DNA of 64,000 bases from Pigmentiphaga litoralis (GTDB lineage Bacteria > Pseudomonadota > Gammaproteobacteria > Burkholderiales > Burkholderiaceae_B), in assembly GCF_013408655.1 (NCBI RefSeq), contig NZ_JACCBP010000002.1:434001-498000 (forward strand), given 5' to 3'. The notes beneath the pieces were generated by a model. It did not search any database and was not told the origin of the DNA. It saw only the letters and a program-made list of their open reading frames with translations. A program made the position numbers and the translations under genes. The number at the start of each line of letters is the position of its first letter. Positions within the stretch are counted from its first letter, which is position 1. Shown piece after piece: positions 33,526 to 42,729 of the stretch.

Positions 33526-34974
33526 ATGGTCAAAACCTCCTCCCGCACCGACGCCTCGTCCCGTCCGGCCCGAAATGCATCCCGCAGTGGGTCCCGCACC
33601 GAATCCCGCGGGGAACCGGTCCGCGAGCCCCTGATCGCCAACCACGCGCAGTTTCGCGACCTGGTCGCCCGCGTGCTGGACGAGTCGAAGCGCGTGGGCG
33701 CCACCGACGCCGCGGCCGAAGTCTCGGAAAGCCAGGGCCTGGCCGTGAACGTGCGCCAGGGCGACCTGGAAACCGTCGAACAGACGCGTGACCGCTCGCT
33801 GGACGTCACGGTGTACGTGGGCCAACGGCGTGGATCGGCGTCGACCTCGGACTTTTCCGACAAGGCCGTGCGCGACACGGTGGAAGCTGCCTTCCACATT
33901 GCCCGCCACACCGCCGAAGATCCGATGGCCGGCTTGCCCGACGCTGACGTGATGGCCACCGATGCCGACATTCGCGACCTGGACCTGCATCACCCGTGGG
34001 ACATCACGGCCGAAGAAGCCACCGAGATCGCGATCCGCGCCGAACGCGCCGCGCTGTCCACCGACAAGCGCGTGACCAATTCCGATGGCGCGTCGGTCTC
34101 GACGTATGAAGGGCACTTCGTGCTGGGCAACACGCGTGGCTTTCTGCACGGGTACCCGTATTCGCGCCACAGCCTGTCGGTCGCGCCGATTGCGGGCCGG
34201 GGCAACAACATGCAGCGCGACGACTGGTACACCAGCGACCGCCGCGCCGAACGCCTGGCCAATCCCGAAGCCGTGGGCCGCTACGCCGCCGAACGCGCCT
34301 TGTCCCGACTGGGCGCCCGGCGCATCAAGACCGGCAAGTTCCCGGTGCTGTTTGAAGCGCCGCTGGCGGCCGGGCTGCTGGGCTCGCTGACGCAGGCCCT
34401 GAGCGGCGGCGCGCTGTATCGCAAGTCCACCTTCCTGGTCGACAGCATGGGCCGGCAGATCCTGCCCGATCACATCGACGTGAATGAAGATCCGCACGTG
34501 CCCGGCGCGCAGGGCAGTTCGCCCTTCGACGACGAAGGCGTGCGCACCTCGGCCCGCAAGGTGATCAGCGGCGGCGTGGTCGAAGGCTACTTCCTGTCGA
34601 CCTACACCGCGCGCAAGCTGGGCATGAAGACCACCGGCAACGCGGGCGGCTCGCACAACCTGACCTTGTCGTCGCGGCTGACGCGCCCCGAAGACGATTT
34701 CCGCGCCATGCTCAAGAAAATGGGCACCGGCCTGCTGGTGACCGAGCTGATCGGGCAGGGCGTCAATTACGTCAGCGGCGACTATTCGCGCGGCGCGTTT
34801 GGCTACTGGGTCGAAAACGGCGAGATCCAATATGCCGTGCAGGAAATCACGATTGCGGGCAACCTGACCGAGATGTATCGCGACATGGTGGCCATTGGCG
34901 CCGACACGCTGGTGCGCGGCACCAAGCGGACCGGGTCGATTCTGATTGCCAGCATGTCCATCGCCGGAAACTGA
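33526..34974 (+). CDS. pmbA: PmbA/TldE, subunit of the TldD-PmbA metalloprotease
   Basis: 482 residues. After a Ser/Arg-rich N-terminal 35 residues, the domain starts (ANHAQFRDLVARVLDESKR...GATDAAAEVSESQGLAVNVR). The C-terminal 'GNAGGSHNLTL' and 'GDYSRGAFGYWVENGEIQYAVQEITIAGNL' are PmbA signatures. PmbA lacks the HExxxH zinc site that its partner TldD carries; tldD is not in this window. No strong ribosome site is seen before this ATG, so the N-terminal extension may be overlong. Divergent from darP. Confidence 0.94.
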   Translation: MVKTSSRTDASSRPARNASRSGSRTESRGEPVREPLIANHAQFRDLVARVLDESKRVGATDAAAEVSESQGLAVNVRQGDLETVEQTRDRSLDVTVYVGQRRGSASTSDFSDKAVRDTVEAAFHIARHTAEDPMAGLPDADVMATDADIRDLDLHHPWDITAEEATEIAIRAERAALSTDKRVTNSDGASVSTYEGHFVLGNTRGFLHGYPYSRHSLSVAPIAGRGNNMQRDDWYTSDRRAERLANPEAVGRYAAERALSRLGARRIKTGKFPVLFEAPLAAGLLGSLTQALSGGALYRKSTFLVDSMGRQILPDHIDVNEDPHVPGAQGSSPFDDEGVRTSARKVISGGVVEGYFLSTYTARKLGMKTTGNAGGSHNLTLSSRLTRPEDDFRAMLKKMGTGLLVTELIGQGVNYVSGDYSRGAFGYWVENGEIQYAVQEITIAGNLTEMYRDMVAIGADTLVRGTKRTGSILIASMSIAGN

Positions 34975-35058
34975 TCCGGCGGCATAGCGGCCCGCCTGCG
35001 CATCGCACGCGGCGGGGCCGTCCCTTTCACCGAACTCGGAGGCAGGAGACACGTTTTG

Positions 35059-35078
35059 CGGGCGGGATGTCCCGCCCG
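35059..35078. other. Perfect 9-bp hairpin upstream of ndh
   Basis: CGGGCGGGA-TG-TCCCGCCCG forms a strong stem with a 2-nt loop, 30 bp before the ndh ATG and 85 bp after pmbA. There is no T run on either side, so it is either a weak pmbA terminator or a leader hairpin of ndh. Confidence 0.45.
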
Positions 35079-35107
35079 GTATTCATCTAGAAAAGAAGGA
35101 AACAGGT

Positions 35108-36412
35108 ATGCGCAGCACGTCGCACCGTGTGGTTATCGTGGGCGGAGGCGCCGGGGGCCTGGAACTGGCGGTCCGTCTGGGGCGTCGGTATGGCCGGGAC
35201 AATGTTGTCCTGATCGATGCCAATCCTTTCCACATCTGGAAGCCGTCTCTGCACGAAGTCGCCGCCGGCACCCTGGATATCCACCGTGAAGGCCTGTCGT
35301 ACGCCATGCTCGCGCACGACTCGGGCTTCCAGTTCCTGATCGGCCGCGTGACCGGCGTGGACCGCACGTCACGCACCGTGGCCATCGACGCCTTTGCCGA
35401 CGCGCAGGGCGATCCCATCCTGCCCGCTCGCACCGTGCCGTACGACACGCTGGTGCTGGCCCTGGGCAGCTACGGCAACTTCTTCAACACACCGGGCGCC
35501 GAGCTGCACGCGATCTCGCTCGATTCCACCGATTCGGCCGAATTCTTCCGGATCGAATTGCTCAAGGCCATGGCGCGCGCGGATGCCGACGCGCAGGCGG
35601 GCGCACCGCGGCAGGTCAATGTGGTGATCGTCGGCGGCGGGGCGACCGGTGTGGAACTGGCTGCCGAACTGCACGAAGCCGGGCGCCGGATTTCGGATTA
35701 CGGCCTGTCGCGTGACCGCGCGGCCGATGCGCTCAAGATCACCCTGATCGAAGGCGGCCCGCGCATTCTGGGGCCACTGCCCGAACGGGTGTCGGACGCG
35801 GCGCGCACGCTGCTGGTCCAGCGCGGCATCCAGGTCGAAACCAGTTGCCGGGTGCTGGAAGTCACGCAGCATGCCGTGCGCACCGCGGATCGCGAATTCC
35901 CGTCCGACCTGCGCGTGTGGGCCGCCGGCATCAAGGCGCCTGGATTGCTCGAAACGCTGGGCTTGCCCTTGACGCCGCAGCACATGATCCAGGTCGACGA
36001 TCATCTGGTCACGTCGGACCCGAATGTGTATGCACTGGGCGACTGCGCCGCGGCACCCTGGGCGGGCACCGACAAGACCGTGCCGGCCCGCGCCCAGGCG
36101 GCGCACCAGCAGGCCTCGTATCTGTTCAAGGTGCTGTCGGCGCGCATGGACCAGTCAACCCCCGTGGCAGAAGGCTTCCGGTTTCGCGACTTCGGGTCCC
36201 TGGTGTCGCTGGGCCATTCCGAAGGCGTGGGCAGCCTGATGGGCGGATTGTCGGGCCCGAATCTGCAGGTGGAAGGGTGGGTGGCGCGCGTGATGTACGC
36301 CAGTTCGCACTGGACCCACTATGCCGCCGTGCTGGGCATCTGGGGCGCCACCATGCGATCGCTGGCGCGGGTGTTGACGCGCCGGTCGCGGCCGCGCGTC
36401 AAGCTGCACTGA
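35108..36412 (+). CDS. ndh: Type II NADH dehydrogenase
   Basis: 434 residues; AAGGAAACAGGT precedes the ATG. First dinucleotide site RVVIVGGGAGGLELAVRLG, second VVIVGGGATGVELAAEL, and the FAD-phosphate motif NVYALGDCAAAPW. The segment 'RAQAAHQQA' and a C-terminal amphipathic region (ASSHWTHYAAVLGIWGATMR) support a membrane-associated NADH:quinone oxidoreductase without proton pumping. It stands alone by spacing and converges on the FAH gene with a 16-bp gap. Confidence 0.93.
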   Translation: MRSTSHRVVIVGGGAGGLELAVRLGRRYGRDNVVLIDANPFHIWKPSLHEVAAGTLDIHREGLSYAMLAHDSGFQFLIGRVTGVDRTSRTVAIDAFADAQGDPILPARTVPYDTLVLALGSYGNFFNTPGAELHAISLDSTDSAEFFRIELLKAMARADADAQAGAPRQVNVVIVGGGATGVELAAELHEAGRRISDYGLSRDRAADALKITLIEGGPRILGPLPERVSDAARTLLVQRGIQVETSCRVLEVTQHAVRTADREFPSDLRVWAAGIKAPGLLETLGLPLTPQHMIQVDDHLVTSDPNVYALGDCAAAPWAGTDKTVPARAQAAHQQASYLFKVLSARMDQSTPVAEGFRFRDFGSLVSLGHSEGVGSLMGGLSGPNLQVEGWVARVMYASSHWTHYAAVLGIWGATMRSLARVLTRRSRPRVKLH

Positions 36413-36428
36413 CAGGCGGCCCAGCCGG

Positions 36429-37313
36429 TCAACGCATCACCGTGGATTCCGGCTCGGCCACCACCCGATTTTCGATGTGGCCGATGCCTTCCAGTTCCAC
36501 GCGCATCACGTCCCCCACCTTGAGCCACGACGGCGGCTGCATCGCCAGGCCCACGCCTGACGGTGTGCCGGTCGCGATGATGTCGCCGGGCTCCAGCGTC
36601 ATCACGGTCGACAGGTGCGCGATCTGTTGCCACACATTGGCCAGCATCTGGTCGGTGGTGATGTCCTGGCGGACCTCGCCATTGACCACCATGCGCAGGC
36701 GCAGGCCATGCGGGTCGGGCAGTTCGTCGGCCGTGACGATCCACGGGCCGATCGGGCCATGCGTGTCCCACGACTTGCCCAGGGTGAAGGTGCTGGACCG
36801 CAACTGCCAGTCGCGCACCGACACGTCGTTGGCGATGGTGTAGCCAAAGACCACGTCTTTCGCATGTTCCACCGGCACGTGGCGGCAGCGGCGGCCGATC
36901 ACAACGGCCAGTTCCGCTTCGTAATCCAGATGGTCCGACGCGCGCGGTTTGTGCACGTCGTCGAACGGGCCGTTGATGCACGACACCTGCTTGTTGAACC
37001 ACACCTGCGTGTCGGGCACCTGCACGCCCTTGCTCAGGGCTTCCTTGACGTGGGCGCGGTAGTTCATGCCGATCGCCAGGTATTTGGACGGCGTCAGCAC
37101 GGGGGCGTCCAGGTGCACGTCTGCCAGGGCGTAAGCGGGCGCGGTGGCCGTGTCGATGGCACGGATGCGGTCCAGGGCCTGAGTGCCCGCGCGGATCAGC
37201 GCGATCATGTCCGTCGGCAAGGAGGGATCCGCGGCCGCCAGGTCGACGACGCGGTCGCCGGCCACCAGGCCGATGGTCTGGGCACCGCGGTAGGTGAAGG
37301 TCACGAGTTTCAT
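36429..37313 (-). CDS. FAH-family hydrolase of the hydroxylase-dioxygenase module
   Basis: 294 residues with the N-terminal small domain (MKLVTFTYRGAQTIGLV) of longer FAH proteins and the catalytic domain from about residue 75 (KYLAIGMNYRAHVKEAL). Metal ligands are the Glu pair in YEAELAVVIG and Asp in GYTIANDVSVRDWQ. It should cleave a C-C bond in a 2,4-diketo acid or hydrate a dienoate. Its ATG overlaps the stop of the fusion enzyme by 4 bp (ATGA), so the two are translated together and probably catalyse consecutive steps of one aromatic pathway. Confidence 0.9.
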   Translation of the reverse strand: MKLVTFTYRGAQTIGLVAGDRVVDLAAADPSLPTDMIALIRAGTQALDRIRAIDTATAPAYALADVHLDAPVLTPSKYLAIGMNYRAHVKEALSKGVQVPDTQVWFNKQVSCINGPFDDVHKPRASDHLDYEAELAVVIGRRCRHVPVEHAKDVVFGYTIANDVSVRDWQLRSSTFTLGKSWDTHGPIGPWIVTADELPDPHGLRLRMVVNGEVRQDITTDQMLANVWQQIAHLSTVMTLEPGDIIATGTPSGVGLAMQPPSWLKVGDVMRVELEGIGHIENRVVAEPESTVMR

Positions 37314-40090
37314 GCAAGGTCCTTGGTCGGATGGAAGTGGTCGGTGGCGGGCGCAGCCGCCTTTTCGGCGGCATCGGCGATGGTGTCGGCAAGGGTGCCG
37401 GTGTCAGGTGCCGTCGTGTGCGGTTCCTGCGCGGCCTCGTTCACCTCGAAATTGGTGATGAAGTCGTGCGGCACGTCGGGCCCCCACACGTGCAGCGAGT
37501 CGGCCAAGGCGTGGTCGCCCGTCGGCCAGCCCGTGTCGGCCGACACATAGTCGATGTCGAAGGAATATTCGGCGTAGCTGCCCCACGGGTCGCGCACGTA
37601 GTAGAAAAAGTTGGAGCCCAGGAAATGCCGCCCCACGCCCCAGCCGCGGTCATAGCCCTGGGCCTTCATGCGTTCGGCGCCCCAGCCGACGTCGTTCACA
37701 CTGCCCACGTCCCAACTCATATGGTGCAGGCCCGGGTGCGATGCCTTGGCGAAGGCCACCAGATGGTGGTCGCTGCCGTGCGGCGTGTGGATGAAGGCAA
37801 TGACGTCGGCGGCGCTGTCCGACAACCGCAGGCCCAGCACGTCTTCGCTGAAGCGGGTCATGCGGGGAACATCGGGCGAAAAGCGCAGTACATGCGACAG
37901 GCGGCGAGGGCGCACGACGGGGCCGCCGCTGCGGTTGTGGGCGCCGCGGCCGTCGGCGTCCAGCACCTGGGGGGTGGGGACGGATTTGCTGCCGGGCGAA
38001 CTCTTGCGCGCGACGACCAGTTGCACCGGCAAGCCGTCCGGGTCCCGCAGCCACAGGCCGCCCGGGTCGCCCAGCGGGTGCGGCGGGCAGGCAAGCCCGC
38101 GATCATGGATGCGGCGCGCGAAGGCGTCCACATCGTCTTCAAAGATCCCGTAGACGACCGTCTGCAAACGCTTCGGCTGCCCGTTGGCGTGGATCGTCGC
38201 CCAGCACTGCGGGTGGCCATCGGTGTACAGGTCGAGTCGGTCGTCGCGCCGCCTGACGTCAAGTCCGAAAGCGACATAAAACCGTTCGGCTTCGTCCAGG
38301 TCGGGCACGGTGTAGACGACGCGGTGCACGGAGTGCACGGCCAAAGCCGTGCGATGGCGCGTGGTGTTGGCAATGGCCGGATCCGCAACATCCGCCCGCG
38401 TACCCATTGCGTCAGTACCGGCACCCGCCGATCCGCTCCCCACGGCGCGCCGCAGAATCTGCGCAGGGTCCGCATCGACCGCCCCCCGCCACGCCACATG
38501 ATGATCCGGGCGGATCAGCACCGCGTCGGCGTCATACACCTGCCGAACTGCAGCATCCGCATCGGCAGCATCGGCAACCCGCAGCACCCGCAGCGGCACG
38601 CCCAGCGCATCGGCCGCGGCCTGCCATCCGGCCACCTCGCCATCCCCCATCACCATCAACGTAAAGTCCGGTCCGAACCGGTCAAACAGCGGTCCCCCCG
38701 GCAACGCCACATGCGGCGCCCTCGCGCCCGGGTAGGCGGACTGAACATAACGGTTGGGTTCATCGGGCGGCGGCGCGGCATCTTCAGCAGCCACCAACGG
38801 ACTTCCGTCATACCGCACGCCCAGCTGCAAGCCGGGTATGTTGAATTCCGACGCCACGTGCAAGGCCAGCGCCTGGCCAAGCCTGGCCCGCGCCGCCTCA
38901 GCCTCGGCCCCATCGGCTTCCACCTGCGCGTCCACCGGGACGCGGCCAATGCTGTCCGCCATCCGCCGGGCAAACGCCGTGTTGCGCAGGGCGATCGGCC
39001 GCCGCTCCAGGTCATAACTCGCCAGCAAGCCAGGACCGCCCCAGCCCTGGACCGCACCGGCCAGTTTCCATCCCAGGTTCACCACGTCGTCGATGCTGGT
39101 GTTGTAGCCCATGCCCCCGGTGGGGGTGAACAGGTGGGCGGCATCCCCCGCCAGGAACAGGCGGCCCTTGGCCAGCGTGTCGGCCACCAAGGCATAACCG
39201 GCGCTCCAGGGCATGGTGGCGATGGGCCGGAAATCATGCGGCGCGCCCACCACCGCGCGAGACAACGCCGCGCCGTCCATGTCGGCCGCCGTCTTGCCCG
39301 GCGGCACCTGGACCAGCAGCAGCCAGGTATCGGCGCCATCGATGGACACCAGCAGGCCGCGCTGTTCCGGGTTGACGGCCCAGTATTGCCACGCGGGGCG
39401 CTTGCCCATCACCTGCGCCAGATCGCTGGACCGGAAGTAGAAGGACAACATCTGCCCGCCAAAGAAATCGCGCGCTTCCTGGCTCTGGCCGCTGTACGCA
39501 ATGCCCATGGACTTGCGCACCAGGCTGCGGGGGCCATCGCAGCCCACTGCGTACCGTGCGTGCACCTGCCAGGCCGGCCCGCCATTGGCAGGCGTGACGG
39601 TAACCCGCACATGGTTGCCGCGGTCTTCTACCGCCGAGGCCCGTTCCCCGTACCGGGCATCGACACTGGCATACCGCGCCGCCTGCTTGCGCAAAATGGG
39701 TTCGATCACCATTTGCTGCACCCGGTGCGGCAGTTCCGGCGTGGGCCAGGCCTGCTCGCCATAGTCGCCAAACGACACGCCGGCCGCCGCGTCGGCACGT
39801 GACGGAATCCGGAAGCGCGCCAGTTCATGTCCGGCCAGGCGGGTGCAATAGACCACGTCCTGCGGATAGTCCGGGGGCAGGCCCAAGGCACGGATCTCGG
39901 CGGAAAAGCCGCGGCGCCGATAGTGCTCCATGGTGCGCGACGACGTGGCGTTGGCTTTCGGGAAATCGGGCCCGTCCACATCTTCTTCCAGCAGCACGCA
40001 GCGCACGCCGCGGCAGCCCAGTTCGATGGCCAGCATCAGCCCGGCCGGTCCGCCGCCCACGATGGCGACATCGGTCATTACGGTGTCCAT
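37310..40090 (-). CDS. Fusion of FAD-dependent aromatic hydroxylase and VOC-type extradiol dioxygenase
   Basis: 926 residues from an ATG 6 nt after AAGGAG. Residues 1-about 555 are a class A flavin monooxygenase: Rossmann VAIVGGGPAGLMLAIELG, 'CDGPRSLVRKSMGI', the FAD motif LFLAGDAAHLFTPTGGMGYN, and a thioredoxin-like tail (RPDHHVAWRGAV). After a Gly/Ala linker (about 555-578), two VOC modules follow. The second carries metal ligands His in RRLSHVLRF (about 731), His in LHHMSWDV (about 788) and Glu in SYAEYSFD (about 838). The C-terminal 45 residues are Ala/Thr-rich. It could hydroxylate an aromatic ring and then cleave it. No stop, frameshift or restart signal lies at the junction. The order of steps and substrate are inferred. 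Confidence 0.9.
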   Translation of the reverse strand: MDTVMTDVAIVGGGPAGLMLAIELGCRGVRCVLLEEDVDGPDFPKANATSSRTMEHYRRRGFSAEIRALGLPPDYPQDVVYCTRLAGHELARFRIPSRADAAAGVSFGDYGEQAWPTPELPHRVQQMVIEPILRKQAARYASVDARYGERASAVEDRGNHVRVTVTPANGGPAWQVHARYAVGCDGPRSLVRKSMGIAYSGQSQEARDFFGGQMLSFYFRSSDLAQVMGKRPAWQYWAVNPEQRGLLVSIDGADTWLLLVQVPPGKTAADMDGAALSRAVVGAPHDFRPIATMPWSAGYALVADTLAKGRLFLAGDAAHLFTPTGGMGYNTSIDDVVNLGWKLAGAVQGWGGPGLLASYDLERRPIALRNTAFARRMADSIGRVPVDAQVEADGAEAEAARARLGQALALHVASEFNIPGLQLGVRYDGSPLVAAEDAAPPPDEPNRYVQSAYPGARAPHVALPGGPLFDRFGPDFTLMVMGDGEVAGWQAAADALGVPLRVLRVADAADADAAVRQVYDADAVLIRPDHHVAWRGAVDADPAQILRRAVGSGSAGAGTDAMGTRADVADPAIANTTRHRTALAVHSVHRVVYTVPDLDEAERFYVAFGLDVRRRDDRLDLYTDGHPQCWATIHANGQPKRLQTVVYGIFEDDVDAFARRIHDRGLACPPHPLGDPGGLWLRDPDGLPVQLVVARKSSPGSKSVPTPQVLDADGRGAHNRSGGPVVRPRRLSHVLRFSPDVPRMTRFSEDVLGLRLSDSAADVIAFIHTPHGSDHHLVAFAKASHPGLHHMSWDVGSVNDVGWGAERMKAQGYDRGWGVGRHFLGSNFFYYVRDPWGSYAEYSFDIDYVSADTGWPTGDHALADSLHVWGPDVPHDFITNFEVNEAAQEPHTTAPDTGTLADTIADAAEKAAAPATDHFHPTKDLA

Positions 40091-40100
40091 GACGGCTCCT

Positions 40101-41075
40101 TCAGTCGGCCTGCGCGCCGGTGCGCTTGATCATGTCGGCATAACGCGGCGTATCGGTGCGCATCCAGGACATGACCTGCGCCCCCGTGCTGCCGGCCGGC
40201 GCAAAACCGAACGTGGTCATCCGGTCGCGCACGTCGGCCGAATCCAAGGCGGCGCGAAAGTGGGTGCTCAGTGTCTCGGCAATTGCGGGTGGCAGGTCGC
40301 GCGGGCCCAGGAAGGTCACCCAGGTCGTGGCTTCCACCCCCGCCGGGCCGCCGCTCTGTTCCACGGTCGGCACGTCCGGCATCGCGGCCGATCGTTCCTT
40401 GTCGGCCACGGCCAGCAGCCGCAGCTTGCCCGCCTGCAGCAGGGGGCCGGCCGTGGCCAGGCTGCCCATGGCCCAGGTCACGTCGCCGGTCGCCACGGCG
40501 TTGTAGACGGCGGCGGTTTCCTTGAAGGGCACATGCAGCATCTGCACGCCCGCCGCGGTTTCGAGCTGGACCGCGCCCAGATGCAAGGGCCCACCTACCG
40601 AATTGGATCCGTAGGTGACCTTGCCCGGCTGCTGGCGCGCTTCGGCCACCAGGCCGCGAATGTCCTTGATCGGACTGTTCTGTCCGACAAAAACGAAGAA
40701 GGCGGTGCGATAGACGCCGCTGATCTGCGTGAAGTCGGCCACGGCGTCATAGGGCAGTTTCTTGAATAGCGACGGGTTGATCGCCAGGTGGCCCACATCG
40801 GCCAGGCCCAGCTCATAGCCGGTTGGCGCGGCGCGTTTGACGGCGTCCAGCGCAATGAAGCCATTGCCGCCCGGGCGGGCTTCGATGATTACGGGCTGGC
40901 CCAGCGACCGCGTCATCTTTTCGGCCGCGACCCGCACCACCACATCCGGCCCGCTGCCGGTCGGGAAGGGGCTGATCACGCGGATCGGCCGGGAAGGGAA
41001 GGGTTGCTGCGCGTGCAGCGGGGCACTGACCGCCACCAGGCCGAGCAGCCCGGCTGCAAGGAATCGTCGTTTCAT
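40101..41075 (-). CDS. Bug/TctC-family periplasmic solute-binding protein
   Basis: 324 residues; AAGGTGGAG precedes the ATG at 41075. Signal peptide to PLHAQ, then PFPSRPIRVISPFPTGSGPD, 'VIIEARPGGNGFIALDAV'. It is the first gene of the minus-strand module and lies 10 bp from the fusion enzyme start, so it is likely the receptor for the pathway's aromatic acid. It is divergent from the LysR gene. Confidence 0.93.
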   Translation of the reverse strand: MKRRFLAAGLLGLVAVSAPLHAQQPFPSRPIRVISPFPTGSGPDVVVRVAAEKMTRSLGQPVIIEARPGGNGFIALDAVKRAAPTGYELGLADVGHLAINPSLFKKLPYDAVADFTQISGVYRTAFFVFVGQNSPIKDIRGLVAEARQQPGKVTYGSNSVGGPLHLGAVQLETAAGVQMLHVPFKETAAVYNAVATGDVTWAMGSLATAGPLLQAGKLRLLAVADKERSAAMPDVPTVEQSGGPAGVEATTWVTFLGPRDLPPAIAETLSTHFRAALDSADVRDRMTTFGFAPAGSTGAQVMSWMRTDTPRYADMIKRTGAQAD

Positions 41076-41239
41076 GTCTCCACCTTTTGGTTGGCTGGCC
41101 GCGGATCCTTCTGTCGGGCGCACTGGCGTGCACTGGCGGGATCCTGGGCATCCTGATTCGGATAGCCGGAGTGTAGGTAGCGCGACTGCCTGCGGTGAGA
41201 TGGCAAAATGACCCTACCGATAACTGTCAGGTATCAGCA

Positions 41240-42166
41240 ATGAAACTGCATCACTTGCGGGATTTCGTGGCGATTGCCCAGACGCGCAGCCTGCGCGCGG
41301 CCGCCCGCAGCCTGGGCCTGGCGCAGCCGGCATTGACCCGCAGCCTGCGGGAACTGGAAGCGGAACTGGGCGCCGCGCTGGTCGAACGGCACGCGCGGGG
41401 CGTGCACCTGACCGAACTGGGCGAGCTGTATCTGGTGCGCGCGCAAGCCGCCATGGCCGAACTGCGGCGCGGCCGGGACGAAGTCGCGCAGCGCCAGGGC
41501 GAACTGACGGGCACCGTGGCGCTGGGGGTGTCCTCGGCCGCCTGCATGGCGCTGATGCCGCAGGTCTACAACGCGTTTCGCAAGCGCTTTCCTGGCGTGC
41601 GGCTGCAGATCGTGGAAGGTTTTTTCAGGACGCTGGGGCAGCGCCTGGAAGACGGGTCGCTCGACTTCCTGGTCGGCCCGCGTCCGGACCGGCCCGCCGG
41701 CAAGCCTTTCCATATCGAATTGCTATTCGAAAACGAACGCTTTGTGGTCGGGCGGCACGGGCATCCCCTGAACGCGGCGCGGCGCCTGGCCGACCTGGTC
41801 GGCGCGGAATGGCTGCTGACGGGCGTGCGTGACCAGGTGGGCAACGAGTTTGAAGAAGTGTTTACCGATAACGGCCTGACGCCGCCTGTCGCGCTGACGC
41901 AATCGGATTCGATGATCGGCGTCGCGTCATTGCTGTCCACCACCGACATGCTGGCCGTGCTGCCGCGCCAGTGGGTGGATTCGCCCGTGCTGCGGCATGT
42001 GATCGAGACGATCCCGATTCAGGAACGGTTTCCGGGGCCGGACATCGTGCGGATCACGCGGGCCAACTTGCCGTTGACCCCGGCTGCGGAAGCGCTGTCC
42101 ACGCTGATGGAACGTGAAGCGGTGGCCAGTGCGGGGCGATTACTCTTGCCGCAGCCAGACCCCTGA
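41240..42166 (+). CDS. LysR-family regulator of the hydroxylase-dioxygenase module
   Basis: 308 residues from the ATG at 41240. HTH is [20 protein letters not shown]; the effector domain starts near residue 92 ([20 protein letters not shown]). It resembles the GbpR-like LysR group. It is divergent from the receptor and fusion genes; the 164-bp gap holds a GATA-N9-TATC dyad just before the start (GATAACTGTCAGGTATC). The last 27 bp overlap the end of moaC on the other strand. Confidence 0.92.
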   Translation: MKLHHLRDFVAIAQTRSLRAAARSLGLAQPALTRSLRELEAELGAALVERHARGVHLTELGELYLVRAQAAMAELRRGRDEVAQRQGELTGTVALGVSSAACMALMPQVYNAFRKRFPGVRLQIVEGFFRTLGQRLEDGSLDFLVGPRPDRPAGKPFHIELLFENERFVVGRHGHPLNAARRLADLVGAEWLLTGVRDQVGNEFEEVFTDNGLTPPVALTQSDSMIGVASLLSTTDMLAVLPRQWVDSPVLRHVIETIPIQERFPGPDIVRITRANLPLTPAAEALSTLMEREAVASAGRLLLPQPDP

Positions 42167-42619
42167 CTTGCCGCCGCGCTTTTCCAGCAGCCGTACGTTG
42201 TCGATGACCATGCCGCGGTCCACCGCCTTGCACATGTCGTAAATGGTCAGCAGCGCCACGTTCACGGCAGTCAGCGCTTCCATCTCGACGCCCGTGCCGC
42301 CCACGGTTTCGGCCTGCACCGTGCAGTGCACGGCCGATGCGGCTTCGTCGATGTCGAAATCGCAGGACACATGGGTCAGCGGAATCGGGTGGCAGAGCGG
42401 AATCAGGTCCGACGTGCGTTTGGCGGCCATGATGGCGGCGATGCGGGCAATGCCCAGCACGTCGCCTTTCTTGGCATTGCCATCACGAATGCGTTCCAGC
42501 GTGGCCGCTTCCATGCGGATGCTGCCGCCGGCGCGCGCCACGCGGGCGGTGGCGGGTTTGGCGCCAACGTCCACCATGTGGGCCTGTCCGGCGGCGTCGA
42601 AATGGGTCAGTCCTGACAT
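42140..42619 (-). CDS. moaC: Cyclic pyranopterin monophosphate synthase
   Basis: 159 residues: '[21 protein letters not shown]', '[20 protein letters not shown]', '[12 protein letters not shown]', '[29 protein letters not shown]' are all canonical MoaC stretches, including the catalytic Lys in MCKA. It acts in the early molybdenum-cofactor pathway with MoaA, which is not in the window. Divergent from the M48 protease gene, 110 bp apart. Confidence 0.96.
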   Translation of the reverse strand: MSGLTHFDAAGQAHMVDVGAKPATARVARAGGSIRMEAATLERIRDGNAKKGDVLGIARIAAIMAAKRTSDLIPLCHPIPLTHVSCDFDIDEAASAVHCTVQAETVGGTGVEMEALTAVNVALLTIYDMCKAVDRGMVIDNVRLLEKRGGKSGVWLRQE

Positions 42620-42729
42620 AAGGGGGTCCAGAATGTGAGTCGGCCTTTATCCCGCTTGCCGGGGGCCGGCTTACCACTTGATAACTGCCGGACGGGGAAC
42701 CCGTCGGCGAAGCTGGCTATCATACTTGC

